Shown piece by piece: positions 45,395 through 57,837 of a stretch of 64,000 bases of DNA. The translations under genes and the position numbers were made by a program. The notes below the pieces were generated by a model that saw nothing but the letters and a program-made list of their open reading frames with translations, ran no database searches and was not told where the DNA came from. Position 1 is the first letter of the stretch; each line of letters opens with the position of its first letter. The stretch comes from Carya illinoinensis (lineage: Eukaryota > Streptophyta > Magnoliopsida > Fagales > Juglandaceae), in assembly GCF_018687715.1 (NCBI RefSeq), contig NC_056762.1, forward strand, positions 43,889,520 to 43,953,519, in the 5' to 3' direction.

Positions 45395-45580
45395 TTTACG
45401 ACTAGTTCAAATTTGTAGTTATTTTTTTAACATATTTAATTATTAAAAAAATACAATTTCATTAATAGTCATGTTCTTAATCATTAAATAAAAAATAAAA
45501 AAATTAAAATACTCTAACGGTTGAGGGAGCAAAAAATCAATTTACTTAGTCTAATACATAAAGCCTACACATGCTTATTG

Positions 45581-45639
<59 letters not shown>
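45581..45639. repeat. A59 homopolymer
   Basis: An unbroken run of about 59 A. The corresponding place in the duplicate (about 58718) is a short CAAAAAA-type stretch. The run causes a spurious poly-Phe frame on the minus strand, and its exact length is doubtful in any assembly. Confidence 0.95.
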
Positions 45640-45641
<2 letters not shown>

Positions 45642-46385
45642 AAAAACCAAAAAAGATAAAAGCCTATAAAAAGAAAGATTTTGCATAATCAAGAGGAAGG
45701 TTACCTTAACAGATAAACGTATTGCTGCCTCAAAAACTTTCAACTGGCCTTCAGCTCAAGTATACTGATCATGCTTGTGACCTTTAAAGGCGCCGCATAG
45801 TCTGGTTATAACTATGCGTGAAATGTTAACGCCAAGAAAGTATGTACCCCAAAGAATCCCCTGAGCACGTTGGCCGCATAGCAAGCAAACATGTCCATTC
45901 GCAACACTGGACTATAATGAATAACTGTTACGATATTCTAATACCTTACTTTGATCTAGCTGATCGATCATTTGCTCCCTCTAAAACTACTCCGTTAGTC
46001 ATGTTTATTGTTGGATCAAACAAAAAGGGCACGTATAGTTGGGAATTATGTCCACATTTTGAGGTGTCAAACAATGTTTTATATATGCTCTTAACTGCCA
46101 GGAAGAAAGAGAGAGAACAAACCGACAGTTGAGGGCATGTATAGTGGTTGATCTTTTGAGGTTCTGAATCTTCTAATAACACTATAAACTGAAATCAATT
46201 AACTGGAGTGATAAGATGAATATACCAGCATACTGAATATGTGAACTTTACAAACAAGGGGAGAATAGATTAGGACAGGATTTCTAACAAATATAAAATT
46301 CAAAATCCTATACAGATCAATATTATTTGCAACTGTTTTGCACTGTATTGAACAGAAAAACAGATACCTGTTTGAAAGCCAATGC

Positions 46386-47795
46386 AATATGTTGGTGAAA
46401 TATACAATAATATAATAAAAATTATAATGAAATTAATATTCAAATGAAGCTAGTTTGGACGAAGGCACAGAAATCTCGCGGTGTATAAAGTTTCAGTTTA
46501 ACCGGTGCATCAGAACTCCTCTTGACTTGACTCCTCAAGTACACAATAGCCTAATTGATCGTCGTATAGTCCGAACCAACTCTGCACAAGTAATTGAGCT
46601 CAAAGTTTTACAAAAAAGAAATACTTCTCTTTTACTTGGAATCTCTCGAACACACAAAAATTATTAGATGAAATAGTATTAATTTTTCATGCACACATGT
46701 CTGACCGAACCAAAGCACCTATTTATAAGCTAGTAAAACTTGTTGATAATTACACTTTGAAACGGCCCATGAAGTAACCGAAGAATTAAACTCCGCATAA
46801 GTTAAAGCACGAAATAATGATTGGAAACGGCCAAGCCTTAAAACAAAATCGTAAAAAATCATAATCCATCAAACGTTGAAAATACTTTCCCAAGTTGGAG
46901 CTATTTTTCTGTCAATCAAAAGAAGGACAATGTATATACATGAGTTAAAGTCATAGATGGAAAACTAGTACCTCATAGCATTGTTATTGGATTATGTATA
47001 TGTAAATGGCACTTTTGATAAGTGAGTTGTGCTAGAGAGAGGCACAGAATCGTGCCTCCGTGTGAATGCCTTTGACGTGGCCACATTATCAATTACATTT
47101 AAAAAATAAAAAAGGCATGGCCACATTATCAACTATATTAAAAAAAAAATAGTAGAAGAAGAATGAAAAGCAAAATAGCGGGAAACAATGTTAATTCAAG
47201 CTCTCAAACCTCTTCATCTATCATGCTCGAAAATCTCAGATTCCTTCTCTCATATCTTTTCATCTCACAAGCTTGGAAATCATAGATCTCATCTTTTTCA
47301 TCCTTCTGAGTAGATATCTTCATCTCTCAGGTTTGGAAACCGCAAATCTGTGTTTATTCTATTTTTTTTTCTCCTTCAAGTTCGGCTTTCTGGGCTATAG
47401 ATCTCATCTTTTCGTTTTTGAGTTTTTTTTTTTTTTGGTTCTTTTTCAAGTGGGTCGCTTCCTTGGTGAGTCTGTGTATACTCGCATGTGTGCTGATGCA
47501 CCCTTTTGGTGAACCATAAGTAGAGCATTGATAAGATTATCAACTTCGGCTACAGATTTCATCCTTTCTGGGTTCTTTTTTTTTTTTTGTTCTTTTTCAA
47601 GTTCGGCTTTCTGCGGCTACACCTCCAGAGAGAGGCCAGTTTTGGGGAACAGGGAGGGAAGGGCTTCGTGTTCTCGAGCGGATGGAGAAGAAGAGTCTCA
47701 AAAACACTCAGAACGGAGCGTTTTGATCACTTAATTCAAACGAAGCGTTTTAGTCCACGTAGGAGACCATCCGCGGGGAGGCCCCCCCATGATTG
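46386..47795. other. Spacer absent from the second S4-S5 copy
   Basis: Part of about 3.9 kb (46386-50285) present here but missing between S4 and S5 in the second copy. 47200-47700 is T-rich with repeats of CAAGTTCGGCTTTCTG and ATCTCATC. No domain-bearing frame was recognised. Confidence 0.45.
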
Positions 47796-48955
47796 CGTTT
47801 AGACTTTTCCTTGATGAATATAAGATGAATTTAGATTTTGGCTATTCCATTCACATAAGTCTCCACATTGGAATAACTATTTTTTTATATTATATAACAA
47901 TAAAATAATATGAGATGAATTTGATTTTGACTATTTATATCAAATCTCCACATTGAATTATCAACTTATTCATTATATAGTAATAAGTAATTAATAATTA
48001 TAAAAATATTTAATTTTTTTAATTATTAATTTAATTTATTTTATCATATTTTACTATTCTACCATGTTAATTAGTAATCATATTCTAACTAAATTATCTA
48101 AATATTTGTGGATTTAGATGGAGAGAAGAGAAAGTGTTATAAAAAAATAATAAAATATAGATTTGGTCCTTAAACAGTAGACATCAAATTTGGATTTTGG
48201 TTTACATATACTGTAGCTCAAAATCAAATTATTTGAGTTTGCATAATTCATCGTGAGAGCACTCTCAATAGAATATGCATATGCAAAAAAAGAGTCCCTT
48301 TTAACTATTACGGACCAAAAATTGGCTGCAATGGATTATGTAAAATAAAAAAGTTTGACTTTTAGTTACAATATTTGTAAAAGTAACGTCAAATTTGATA
48401 TAAACTCTTCAATGACCAAATGTTTAGTTTATTTTTTTTTTTGGTAACACTCTCTTCCCTCAACATTTTCTCTGAAAACTCTTAGTTTCTTTAGCTTTTA
48501 CTGCATCAATTAATGTCAACAAGGGTTATTAGAATTATATTGAATTTATTCTTTGGCATTTATATTGAATTTTAGATAAATTTAATTAGACATTTGTGGT
48601 TATGAATATTAAATGACTATTAAAAATATGATTTTTTAACCAATAATTTAATTAGAATATAATTACTAATTAACATATAATTAATATAATGGTAAAATAT
48701 GATATAAATAAATATATTAAAAAATATATTAAATTAATATTATTTTATTATTATATAAAGAATAAATAGATAATTCAATATGGAGACTTATGTAAATGAA
48801 ATAACTAAAAGTTAAATTCATCTCATATTTATCAAAAGTGTCCTTTAATTTTAACTAATCCATTGAGGATGCTATGAGTCCCTCTTCATTCCTAATAGCT
48901 AAAAAGTATAATAATTTTACATATAGATAATCTAATAAGAGTGCTCTCAATAGCC
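47796..48955. mobile_element. Nested MITE cluster
   Basis: GAGAGCACTC at about 48254 and its inverted form GAGTGCTCTC at about 48939 bound one element of about 0.7 kb. Another inverted pair lies at 47820-47910 and 48750-48830 (ACATAAGTCTCCACATTG against its complement with TATGGAGACTTATGT). A direct copy of the latter is at 47930-47990. Interior parts resemble the MITE at 27563. There is no coding sequence. Confidence 0.6.
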
Positions 48956-48973
48956 ATAAATGCAATGCATGCC

Positions 48974-50084
48974 TAGGCCTGCGCAATGACCCGTCCAATA
49001 AAGTTTTTGGCCCGACCCGACTTGGCCCGCAAAACCTATTTGGAAAAATAACCCGAACCGACACAAACTATTCGGGTTGGCCAAAATTATCGGTTTTTAT
49101 CGAACTTGAGATGCCAAAGAAGAACAGCCCGTAAGGTGGTTTTGGTTCACTATACCTTCGGGCCAATATGTGGCACTAAAGCTCATGGACTCCCCTGGTT
49201 CCCTCCAATGCGAGCACGAGTTCCACAATGAGCTATCCATCGCCTCCGCTCTCCACTCTCCTCACATCTTCTCCTCTGACCCTTGCTGCCACAAGCTCAT
49301 GCTTGTCTACGAGTACATGTCCAATCGTAGTTTACAGGACGCGCTGCTCGACAACAAGTGCTCGGAGCTCATGGGTTGGAAGAAAATATTCGACATTGTT
49401 CTTGATATTGCCACTGGTTTGTCTTAGCTCCACCATTCTTGTCATCTGCCGGTAATCCATAGCGATATTAAGCCCAGTAATATTCTGTTGGATGCTAAGT
49501 TCAAGGCCAAGATTGGGGATTTTGGTTTAGCAAGGTTGAAGACAGAGAATCTTGTAGATAAAAGGGAAGGCAGAGTGGTTGAGGCTGGAGAGGATAACGG
49601 ATTGATTTTGGAGGAGACAAAGAGTGTGACGATTGGGTTTGATGAAGATAGTGGGATGGCTGTTGATTGGTCTTTGGAGATTTGCGTGGTTGGAATATTG
49701 GATTCAGAGGCGTCGCCGGAGTATGTGGCGGTGTCACCGGAAGCTGGGATCGATTAAGCGAGTGCATCGGAGGGGTACTTCAATAAAATCAGCGTCGATA
49801 GCGGCAAAGATTTGGCTGGTCACAATAGAAAGAAAGGGGGTTCGAAGAGGGATTGCTGGTGGAAGTAGCACAATGGAAGTGACGCTGAGTCTGGTAGATA
49901 AGAGTAAAGGACTACATGGAGTCTGGTAAAAAGGGATTTTAAGATGCGGGTTGCAAACGATGGCCCGATATTAATCGGGTGAAATGACTTTCAAACCGAT
50001 TGAAATGTGAACCCGACTTTATCGGGTCATATTCAATCGGGTCTTACGGGTTAATCGATTTATTTGATTTCTTGCACAAGCCTA
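48974..50084. mobile_element. Non-autonomous hAT-type element carrying a kinase gene fragment (Pack-hAT)
   Basis: The termini TAGGCCTGCGCAA (left) and, inverted, TAGGCTTGTGCAA (right) agree at 11 of 13 positions. They are flanked by a perfect 8-bp duplication TGCATGCC (48966-48973 and 50085-50092), the hAT signature. Subterminal zones of about 110-150 bp on each side are rich in CCCGA/TCGGG, as in known hAT elements. There is no transposase. The centre is about 0.8 kb of kinase-derived sequence. Confidence 0.85.
49100..49930 (+). pseudogene. Receptor-like kinase fragment (At4g25390/At5g51770-like) inside the hAT element
   Basis: One frame from about 49152 reads VALKLMDS, EHEFHNELSIAS, LMLVYEYMSNRSLQDALLD, then after a TAG at 49425-49427 [33 protein letters not shown] and a long insert region typical of this kinase family. 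After a TAA at 49755 it continues GGSKRDCWWK and NGSDAESG. The glycine loop lies just upstream in another frame (GGFG-like at about 49135). Both ends of the kinase are missing. HSDIK replaces the usual HGDIK. It has no relation to the S-receptor kinases here, so it was captured from elsewhere. Confidence 0.8.
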
Positions 50085-50092
50085 TGCATGCC

Positions 50093-50284
50093 TACGTAAT
50101 GAAAACGTACAACACTCAAATCAATCAAATTTATTACAAACAGTGTTCAAGATAATTACAAAATATATTAGTATAAGAAAATCTGCAACGACATGCAAAT
50201 AAAAATCTATATTAATGCTTTAACCCAAACGTTGCAATTTAAAAGATAATCGTTACAAAATAAATTTTTATTAAAATGTAACAA
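50093..50284. other. Short spacer right of the Pack-hAT
   Basis: AT-rich, no feature recognised. Confidence 0.4.
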
Positions 50285-50700
50285 CACAATAGAGACTGCC
50301 CCACTCATAAGCCCGGCTCACCAAATGATTATCTACATGGCAAACTAGCTGGCAATACTAACCTGGTGTTTAAATGTGAGTTACTCTGTCTAGAGCGAGC
50401 AATGATAAGAATTTGATCATGGCTCTTGACATGTTTGAAAAGTTCAGTTTTTTTCATTGAACATTCATGTTTTGGTCTTTTGTCCTGCACGCTAGGACCA
50501 AACACGTAAAATGTTGTTAATATTAGACAGACATTGAGTACAATATAGGATTTTGGAAGCATTAGCATCTAGGAAGTTTTGTCCATATTCATTCACATCA
50601 TCTTGTCTCCCATAATATTAGTAGATAATTGTCCACATTCCCGAACATCAATAGAGTTAAAAAATCTTGGAGATTGAAGTATGATGACTTTCTAAATCTA
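50285..50700. repeat. Duplicated spacer block S5, copy A
   Basis: Matches 60197-60590, from TAGAGACTGCCCCACTC through GCCCGGCTCACCAAATGATT and GGACCAAACACGTAAAATG to CATTCCCGAACATCAA. In the second copy S5 follows S4 directly. Confidence 0.8.
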
Positions 50701-51724
50701 TCTTCCAAGTGCAGAAGCAATCAAAGTAGTACATGGAGGAGTTCCAATGTCATTTCTACAGAGACAACAGTATTCATGCTGAACAAACATATAATGAGTT
50801 GCATTTTGCACAAGGAACGTGTTTGAGAAAGGGATTTTTAGATAGCTAAGGAAAGAAACAAGAATATATGCTAATGTACTGGTGTGGAGGGTATTGAAGG
50901 AAGGATGGTTATGATCTTTTTATAAAATGGTTTTCTAGGTGTTTGTAGATTGAAGGAAGTGAAACAAATGAATATTAGGGAGGTGTGGGCAAGAAAATTA
51001 GATATTGCAGAGAAATAAATATCAATGAAACAAAATATCAAATACCTAGGCTGCAGGTTTGACCTTTTCACAGATCGTTAGTGAAAAATGCCCTTCTTTA
51101 CTCAACCATCAACCCATTCGTAAGGATCATGGTTGAAAATATAATAAATCATGCACAAATTATCTCTTAGCCCAAATTCCCTACTGAGTTGCAAAGCTAG
51201 ATGTACAATGAAAGAAGTCTACCACAATCTTGCATCAGTTCAAGTATCAGTTGTGCCTAGCGTCTACAACAGATCAGGATTCATGATAAAGAATTCCAAA
51301 CTTCTCCGAATATAATAACATTGTAACTCAATAAGTTGTAAAATGGAAATCAATAGAAAAGTGAGCACAAACCAATCTGTTCCTGGGTTACTCCCAAAGC
51401 CTAGGCTTAGAAATTTAGCCTATCATCTTCGAATCCAAAAATCCTATCCCCTTTCCGGAATCCATCCCAAAAGAAAAATGAATAAAAATGGCTCAGAAGT
51501 CTCTAAACCGAAAACCAAAAAGAAACAAGAAATTAAAACGTCCCGTAACCAAAAATCGAAAAGAAGGCTTTATACTCCATGCGCCATTTTTTCTTTCCTC
51601 CTGATTGGCTGGATCCTGCTTCGTGTGAGTGCCCCTTTTTCATTCGTGCATAATCTCCTCTACACCTTGGCCACGGTCCTCCCAGTCCTGCGTGCGTGAG
51701 TTTTAGGCCACTCCAAGAATCCTC
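50701..51724. other. Spacer, no gene recognised
   Basis: A 118-codon frame at 51343-51699 is Lys-rich with one hydrophobic stretch and no recognisable domain. It is not supported as a gene. Confidence 0.4.
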
Positions 51725-52335
51725 TGAGACTTCTTGTCTACGATACGAAACCTCGTGACAACGACGAAGTCTCCATAAAGCACAGTCACTACACAAGGAA
51801 GACAAGATCGTAGCATAATTCCAATGAGTAACAATAAGGTGTTTGAACATTTTCATAGATTCTTCCTTTAGGTTAAAACAGTTTTTTGAATCAAAACCGT
51901 TGGTATATTGAATCAAAAGAGATGTTAATGAGAGGAAAATGTCTTTTGTCGTCTTCTTCTGTACTACTCTTGTGTGGTTGTCATCAGCTTTCTCGAAAGT
52001 AGTGCTTTCGCACGAGCTTCCAAAAGTAAGTTATACAGAGGAACCATTTTCCGGTAGTAATAGAAGATCTATTTCATCATCAATCAAAAAGAGGGAAACA
52101 CACTTCTATTATATATATCATAAGAAAAAAATAGACATAAAGAAAGACAGTGCTAGTGACATTATAAAAAGGACAATGTTTGGAAGACTCATATTGTATG
52201 CACTTTTTTATTTTCTTTCAACTATTTTTCATACATTTTTAAATATTAAAAAAAAACACTTCACTTTGAAAAAAAAAACAATTGATAGTTTTTATAGATA
52301 GAATTCTAAGTTCAAATAGTATTTTTCCTTAAAAA
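51725..52335. repeat. Duplicated spacer block, copy B
   Basis: Second copy of 43065-43985, including the signal-peptide exon; more compact. Confidence 0.8.
51939..52025 (+). CDS. Putative first exon with signal peptide (copy B)
   Basis: Same 29-codon exon and GTAAGT donor as 43304-43390. The translation MSFVVFFCTTLVWLS, SAFSKVV, LSHELPK differs at few residues, with no stop and no length change. LINE copy B starts about 360 bp downstream, so the remainder of the gene is absent. Confidence 0.38.
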
Positions 52336-52386
52336 AAAAACAAAGAGGAAATTCTTGCTCATGCTAAGTACGGAAGAGACCCATAT

Positions 52387-55243
52387 GTACATCTAAGTGA
52401 ATTGCGGCCAAATGCTAAATTTGTCTTGCAAAATTACCAGTACAAAGAATATGATTAACATCCTTAGGGTGACCCACAGAATAATAATTACATTTAGAGA
52501 CCATAGGAATGCTAGCCATTTTAATATTTCTTCATACTTAAGCAGTTATTAGTCGCCTTCCACATTATTATAGAAATTTTCTTGGAGAGATCGGCATGCC
52601 AAATCCATTGAGCCCAGGATAAAGAAGGTGCCCGAACCCGAATAAGATCCCAATCACTCATAGGAGTAAAATGACAATCCTTATCATTCTTCCAAATAAG
52701 AAAACCCTGCCCCTTCATATGCCTAGCCAAAAATGGAAGTAAATCAATAGCTTTTGGGGACCCACAAACCTTTCCAATAGATGAATATCCCACCCATTAT
52801 CAATACGACACTCTTTAATTTTCAACAAAGGCTTTTCAGTCACGGGGTACTGGCCATGAAGAGGGCCATCCTCATCCCAATTATCATACCAAAAGGAGAT
52901 GTTTCCATTTCTCACTATCCACTTAAAATTGTTTAGAACATCAGGGATACTATTAAGAATAGCCTTCCAAAATCAAGACCATTCGTAGGATTAACAAGGA
53001 AAAAATGATTACCCCGAACATACTTACCTCTGAAAAAATCCGCCCACTATGATTGCCCATAAATCAATCTACATGCCAGCTTCATGTGTAAAGCCTTTTG
53101 AGTATCCCCTAAATTCGTGAATGCCCACCCCACCTTCATCAATGGGTTTACAAATTTTATTCCAAGACACCCATTTTCTCTTACCTTTACCTTCATAATT
53201 ATCTCAAAAGAATAAACTCATAAGCCTATTTAGCGCCTTGATCACCATATTAGGGACATGTAAGACAACAAGAAGATGAGTGGCCATATTAGATAAAACA
53301 TGACGTAAAAGAATAATTCTACCACTAGTTGAAAGCAATTTCATCTTCCAACCCGCAATTTTCCTTTTCCCTTCCCAAGTAACTCACCTAAGTCCAACGC
53401 CTTCAAACAACCAAGCAAAATAGATGGTATTTCTAATTTATTTTTAATCCATGTATTTGATTTTCAATTGTTAAAACTCTTTTGTTTTATCATTCTCAAT
53501 TCATCATTGATGTTTTCTTCTCCAAATAATTATAGAATTTATTCTGTTTATGGATTCAGTCATACTTTTTCTATTGAATGGATTAGTTCTTTGATTATGT
53601 TTGGATCAATTATTTATCTATACTAATTTAGTTTTTTGTTGCAATATTGTTTCTTGAGTATATTGTCTTCATTAGATTTTCTCAATAGGGATAGTAATTT
53701 ACGTATTTTAAAAGTGGTGAATGATTTTTCAAAGGGTTACATTTGATTTAATTTTGGTTTATAAATCTATACATTCTGATTGAAAATTTCGTAAATTGAG
53801 TTCCTAATTGAGTTATCCAATGAATTAAGAATAATTAAAATATCAGATTTGTGCAAGGGATTCCCGACACTCTACTGTTCGTCAAATTTAAGTATTTTTT
53901 CTGTTAATCGCTTTGCTTTACTATTATTTTGCAGTTAAAATTAATCTTTGTTCTCCATAACTTATTTAATATTTTTCCTTTAGTTTTTTTGTTCCTTCTG
54001 CTATATTTTTAAATTGTCTCCCTGTAGAATCGATACCTCAAAGATGTGCTACAACTACTGCATTATTCTTTGGGCGTAATCAGGACACCGAGCGGTGTCA
54101 TTGAAAGAAAAAACCCTTCATAAAAACCAATGATTTGAAGGGGCAATCTCTTTCTAGATACAGGAATAAGCTTAGAAAAATAAATAGCAGTTTTATCTTT
54201 ACTAAGAACTTGACCCAACCAATCCTCATAAATCTGTAAAGCATGTATCAACGCTCGCACAGATCTTTTACCACCATTAGCAAAAATAATAATATCATCA
54301 ACATACATGAGGTTGGTAACAAGAGGAGTACCTTTAGCTTGAGTAAACTGCCAAATTTTACATTGTTCAAAATAATGCTTAAAAAGACGAGAGAGCACCT
54401 ATTGCATAATGATAAATAAATACGGTGACAGAGGATCACCTTGTCGCAGACCATGCTCAACTTTAAATAACCCCAAAGATGTGTCATTCATCATAATAGA
54501 ATACCAAGGCAAAGAAATACACGCCTTAAACAACTCATAGACTGAGGGGAAAACCAAAAGCATCCAAGACATGCAGTAGAAAACTCCAATTAACTCAATC
54601 ATATACCTTTGACATATCAAGCTTAAGCAACACGTTACCCCCATTGATTTTTTTTGGGTAGAATGGACCATCTCTTGGGTTAAGGAAATATTCTCAAAGA
54701 CACTACGACTAGGGATAAAAGTCCCTTGCTCCTGAGATATCATCTTAGAAAGCAATTTCGTCAAACATACCACAATAATTTTAGAGCAAACCTTATAAAC
54801 AATTGAACAAAGACTTATGGGATTGAATTTATCAAAACCAGTCGGCTTGTCCAACTTGGGAATCAAAACAACGTAAAAAACAGTATAGAACCTGGGAAAA
54901 GTCTCTCTTTAGAAAAACTCAGAGATAGCTTCTAGTAAGTCATCCTTAGTAAAATCTCAACAGACTCTAAAGAAGTCAAAACCAAAACCATATGGGCCAA
55001 AGCTACTATCAATGTGGATACTAAAAAGAGTATCTTTAATTTCTTCCAAAGAAGGATCTTTACAGAGTAAAAGATTTTCCTCAGTAGTAACCATAGGGGA
55101 AATTAAGTCACTTAAATTCGGCAATTCTGTACTGCGACTTTGACTTAAAAAATGTTGAAAGTACTCAACAATAGCGTGATGAATAACCCGGGGAGAATGT
55201 AACGTAGTTCCATCAGCAAGGCACATATCACTAACCCTTTTTT
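52387..55243 (-). mobile_element. L1-type LINE fragment, copy B
   Basis: Closely matches 27864-30533 including the internal AT-rich block (here about 53418-54065). It keeps about 215 bp (about 53110-53325) that copy A lacks. It carries zf-RVT (52793-52521: WAQWIWHADLSKKISIIMWK), the catalytic LMYVDDIIIFANG (54398-54063) and the RT finger/palm (54866-54399, 55247-54957). There are stops and a frameshift at KLDMS(K)YD. Endonuclease and ORF1 are missing, and the upstream end joins copia sequence at 55244. Confidence 0.85.
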
Positions 55244-55281
55244 GCAACTCCCAGATCCTTTATTGCAAAGTGCTCTGATAT

Positions 55282-55551
55282 CTACTTCTTCAGATTATTG
55301 ATCTCATTAATACTAGCCCCTGAAATAAGCATGTCATCCACATACAATAACAAAATAATGTAAGAATTGTCAATGTGCCTGACATAGCAACAGTGATCTG
55401 CCTGACATCTGATGTACCCTGCACTGCGCATGAAGTTATCAAATTTCTTATACCACTGTCTAGGAGCTTGCTTTAGGCCATATAAGCTCTTCTTCAGTCT
55501 GCAAACTAAAGTTTCATTTTCCTGTACTACAAACCTCTTAGGTTGGTGCAT
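55282..55551 (-). pseudogene. Copia RT segment
   Basis: Copia RT core: LVCRLKKSLYGLKQAPRQWY, then CCYVRHIDNSYIILLLYVDD, with an intact catalytic YVDD. The RT start between integrase (55609) and this segment is deleted, and the end is cut by the LINE junction. Confidence 0.85.
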
Positions 55552-55608
55552 GTAAATGTCTTATTCAAGGTCTCCATGAAGTGATGTCTTCTTCAAGATC
55601 TCCATCAC

Positions 55609-57798
55609 TCACATCTCTGCACTGCACTGTGACCTCTGGTAGGTCCCCAATTTTAATAACTCGGACTCTTGAGGAGTTGCTTCAGAAGCTGTACTAGACT
55701 TGTTCTTGTACACAATCTTCTCATTGAAAATCACATTCCTGCTTCTTATGATCTTCCAACCCTGATCATCCCAGAATCGATAGCCCAATGCCTTATCTCC
55801 ATAGCCAATGAAATAACATTTCTTTGACTTAGTCTTAAATTTACTACAAGCATCAAAATCAATAAGAATATAAGGAAGATAGCTATAAGTTTTAAGGTTA
55901 GAAAATTTGACCTCTTTCCCACTCCAAACCTCTTCAGACAATCCACAATCTAATAGAATTGATGGCCCTCTGTTTATCAAGTAGACGACCGTGCTGACTG
56001 CATCTGCCCAGAAAGTAGGTGGTAATCCAGCGTGCAGCCTCATGCTTCTAGCATGCTCATTTATAGTTCTGTTCATACGTTCAGCAACTCCATTTTGCTG
56101 TGGTGTCCCAGGAATGGTTTTCTCCATTTTGATACCCAAAGCTGCACAATACTCCTTGAACCCACCATCAATATACCCACCACCATTATCAAACCTCAAA
56201 TATTTTAGTTTCAAGCTTGTCTTTGTCTCAACCATGGCCTTCCAAATTTTGAACACATTGAATACATCATATTTATGCTTCAAAAAATAGACTCATACCT
56301 TCATACTATGGTCATCTATGAATGTGACATAGTAACGAGAACCTCCAAGAGATGCCACTGGGGAAGGTCCTCACACATCTGTGTGCATAAGATCTAGTTT
56401 TCCTGTCTTAAGCGTTTTGCCACTTTTCAAGAAGCTAACCTTCTTTTGTTTCCCCATAATGCAACTCTCACACATATTGAGATCAACTGACTTTAGTTCT
56501 AGTAGCTTGTCTCTAGATAGAAGTTCTTTCATACCCTTCTGACTCATATGGCCAAGCCTGCAATGACACAAATCTGCTGTACTTTTTGCAACGATAGTAG
56601 CAATAATGTTAATCAAATCAGTAGTCATATAGAGAGTACTAGTTTTCTTAACTCGAGCCAATACCAATGCCCTTTTAGTGACCTTCCAGGTGCCATTTGA
56701 GAACACTATTGAATGACCACATTCATCAAGCTGCCCAATAGAAATGAGATTCTTCTTTAACTTAGGAATGTGTCTGACCTTTTGCAAGGTCCATTTGTTT
56801 TTGTTAGGGAGTGCAATGTCAATGTCTCTCATCCCCACTACGTTTAAAGTCTCTCCATTAACCAGATACACCTTCCCAAAATCACTTGGAACATAGTTCT
56901 GCATTAGCTCCCGATGGGAAGATGTATGGAATGAAGCCCCTGAATCCAGTATCCAGTCATCAACTGGACTATGAACTGCAAGCAATAGTACATCATGTAC
57001 TTCTTCAGTTATTATATTAGCATTATCATTCTCGGTCTTCTTAGGATTTTTGCAGTTCTTCTTTATGTGGCCAGCTTTGCCGCAATTCCAGCAAGTTACC
57101 TGTTGACCAGGCATTGCTTTGCTCTTGCTTCTGTATTTTGATTTTGATCTTCCTCTGTTTGAGTTCTTGTCTTGTGATCTCCCTCGAGAATCAACATTTA
57201 GTGCTGAACTCGAACCCGAGGTCTCACCTGAATCTTTCCTGCGCACCTCTTCAGCCAAAATCAAATCATGAATATCGTCATATTTCAACTTGACTTACCG
57301 GCAGAATTGATAGCCATTCTCATGGCTTCCCAGCTATTTGGCAGTGAGGCCAATAATATCAGTGCACGTATCTCATCATCAAATTCAATTTCAACAGACG
57401 ACAATTGATTTGTGATAGTATTAAAATCATTCAGATGTTGTGCAATAGATGTACCATCTGTCATCTTCAAACTGAATAACTTTTTTATCAAATGTACCTT
57501 GTTATTCGCTGACGGCTTTTCATACATATCTGACAAAGCTGCCATGAGATATGCAGTCGTCTTCTCCTTAATGACGTTGTGTGCAACGGATCTTGATAGG
57601 GTTAGCCGAATAACCCCCAGAACCTGTCAATCCAACAGATTCTAATGAGCCTCCTCCATTTTTTCCGGTCGCTTTCCCAACAGTGGAAGATGAAGTTTCT
57701 TCCCATAGAGGTAGTCCTCTATCTGCATCTTCCAGTATCCAAAATCCGTGCCATCAAACTTCTCGATCCTCGATACTTTCACTTCGTCTGCAGCCATC
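55609..57798 (-). pseudogene. Copia gag, protease and integrase
   Basis: Gag 57798-57285 (start KVSRIEKFDGTDFGYWKMQ, then MTDGTSIAQHLNDFN), with a shift and stops. Then zinc knuckle CWNCGKAGHIKKNC, protease DWILDSGASFHTSS, and the integrase zinc module (CHCRLGHMSQKGM ... CESCIMGK). The integrase core has DLMHTDV, LRFDNGGGYIDGGF (usually SDNGGEY) and PQQNGVAERMNRT, followed by the chromo-less C-terminus KCYFIGYGDKALGYRFWD. A stop after LMHTDV and others disable it. Confidence 0.85.
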
Positions 57799-57837
57799 GT
57801 TTTCCCTCAGAGCTGAACCTTGGCTCTTGATACTAAT

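Larger units (their letters stand above)
45139..46385. repeat. Duplicated spacer block S4, copy A
   Basis: Matches 58265-60196 (there interrupted by a copia gag fragment). Shared landmarks are CACTGAGC(G/A)CGCTCATATGG, GGCGCCGCATAGTCTGG, GAGCACGTTGGCCGCA and ACAGATACCTGTTTGAAAGCC. The minus strand shows exon-like features (TATCTGTTAAG|GTAACC and TTTCAAACAG|GTATCTG), so it may derive from an unknown gene. Confidence 0.8.

Noticed and set aside
45546..45743. Frame with a long poly-Phe tract
   Set aside because: It arises from the A59 run on the opposite strand.
51343..51699. 118-codon Lys-rich frame
   Set aside because: No domain, no splice or promoter support, and low-complexity composition.
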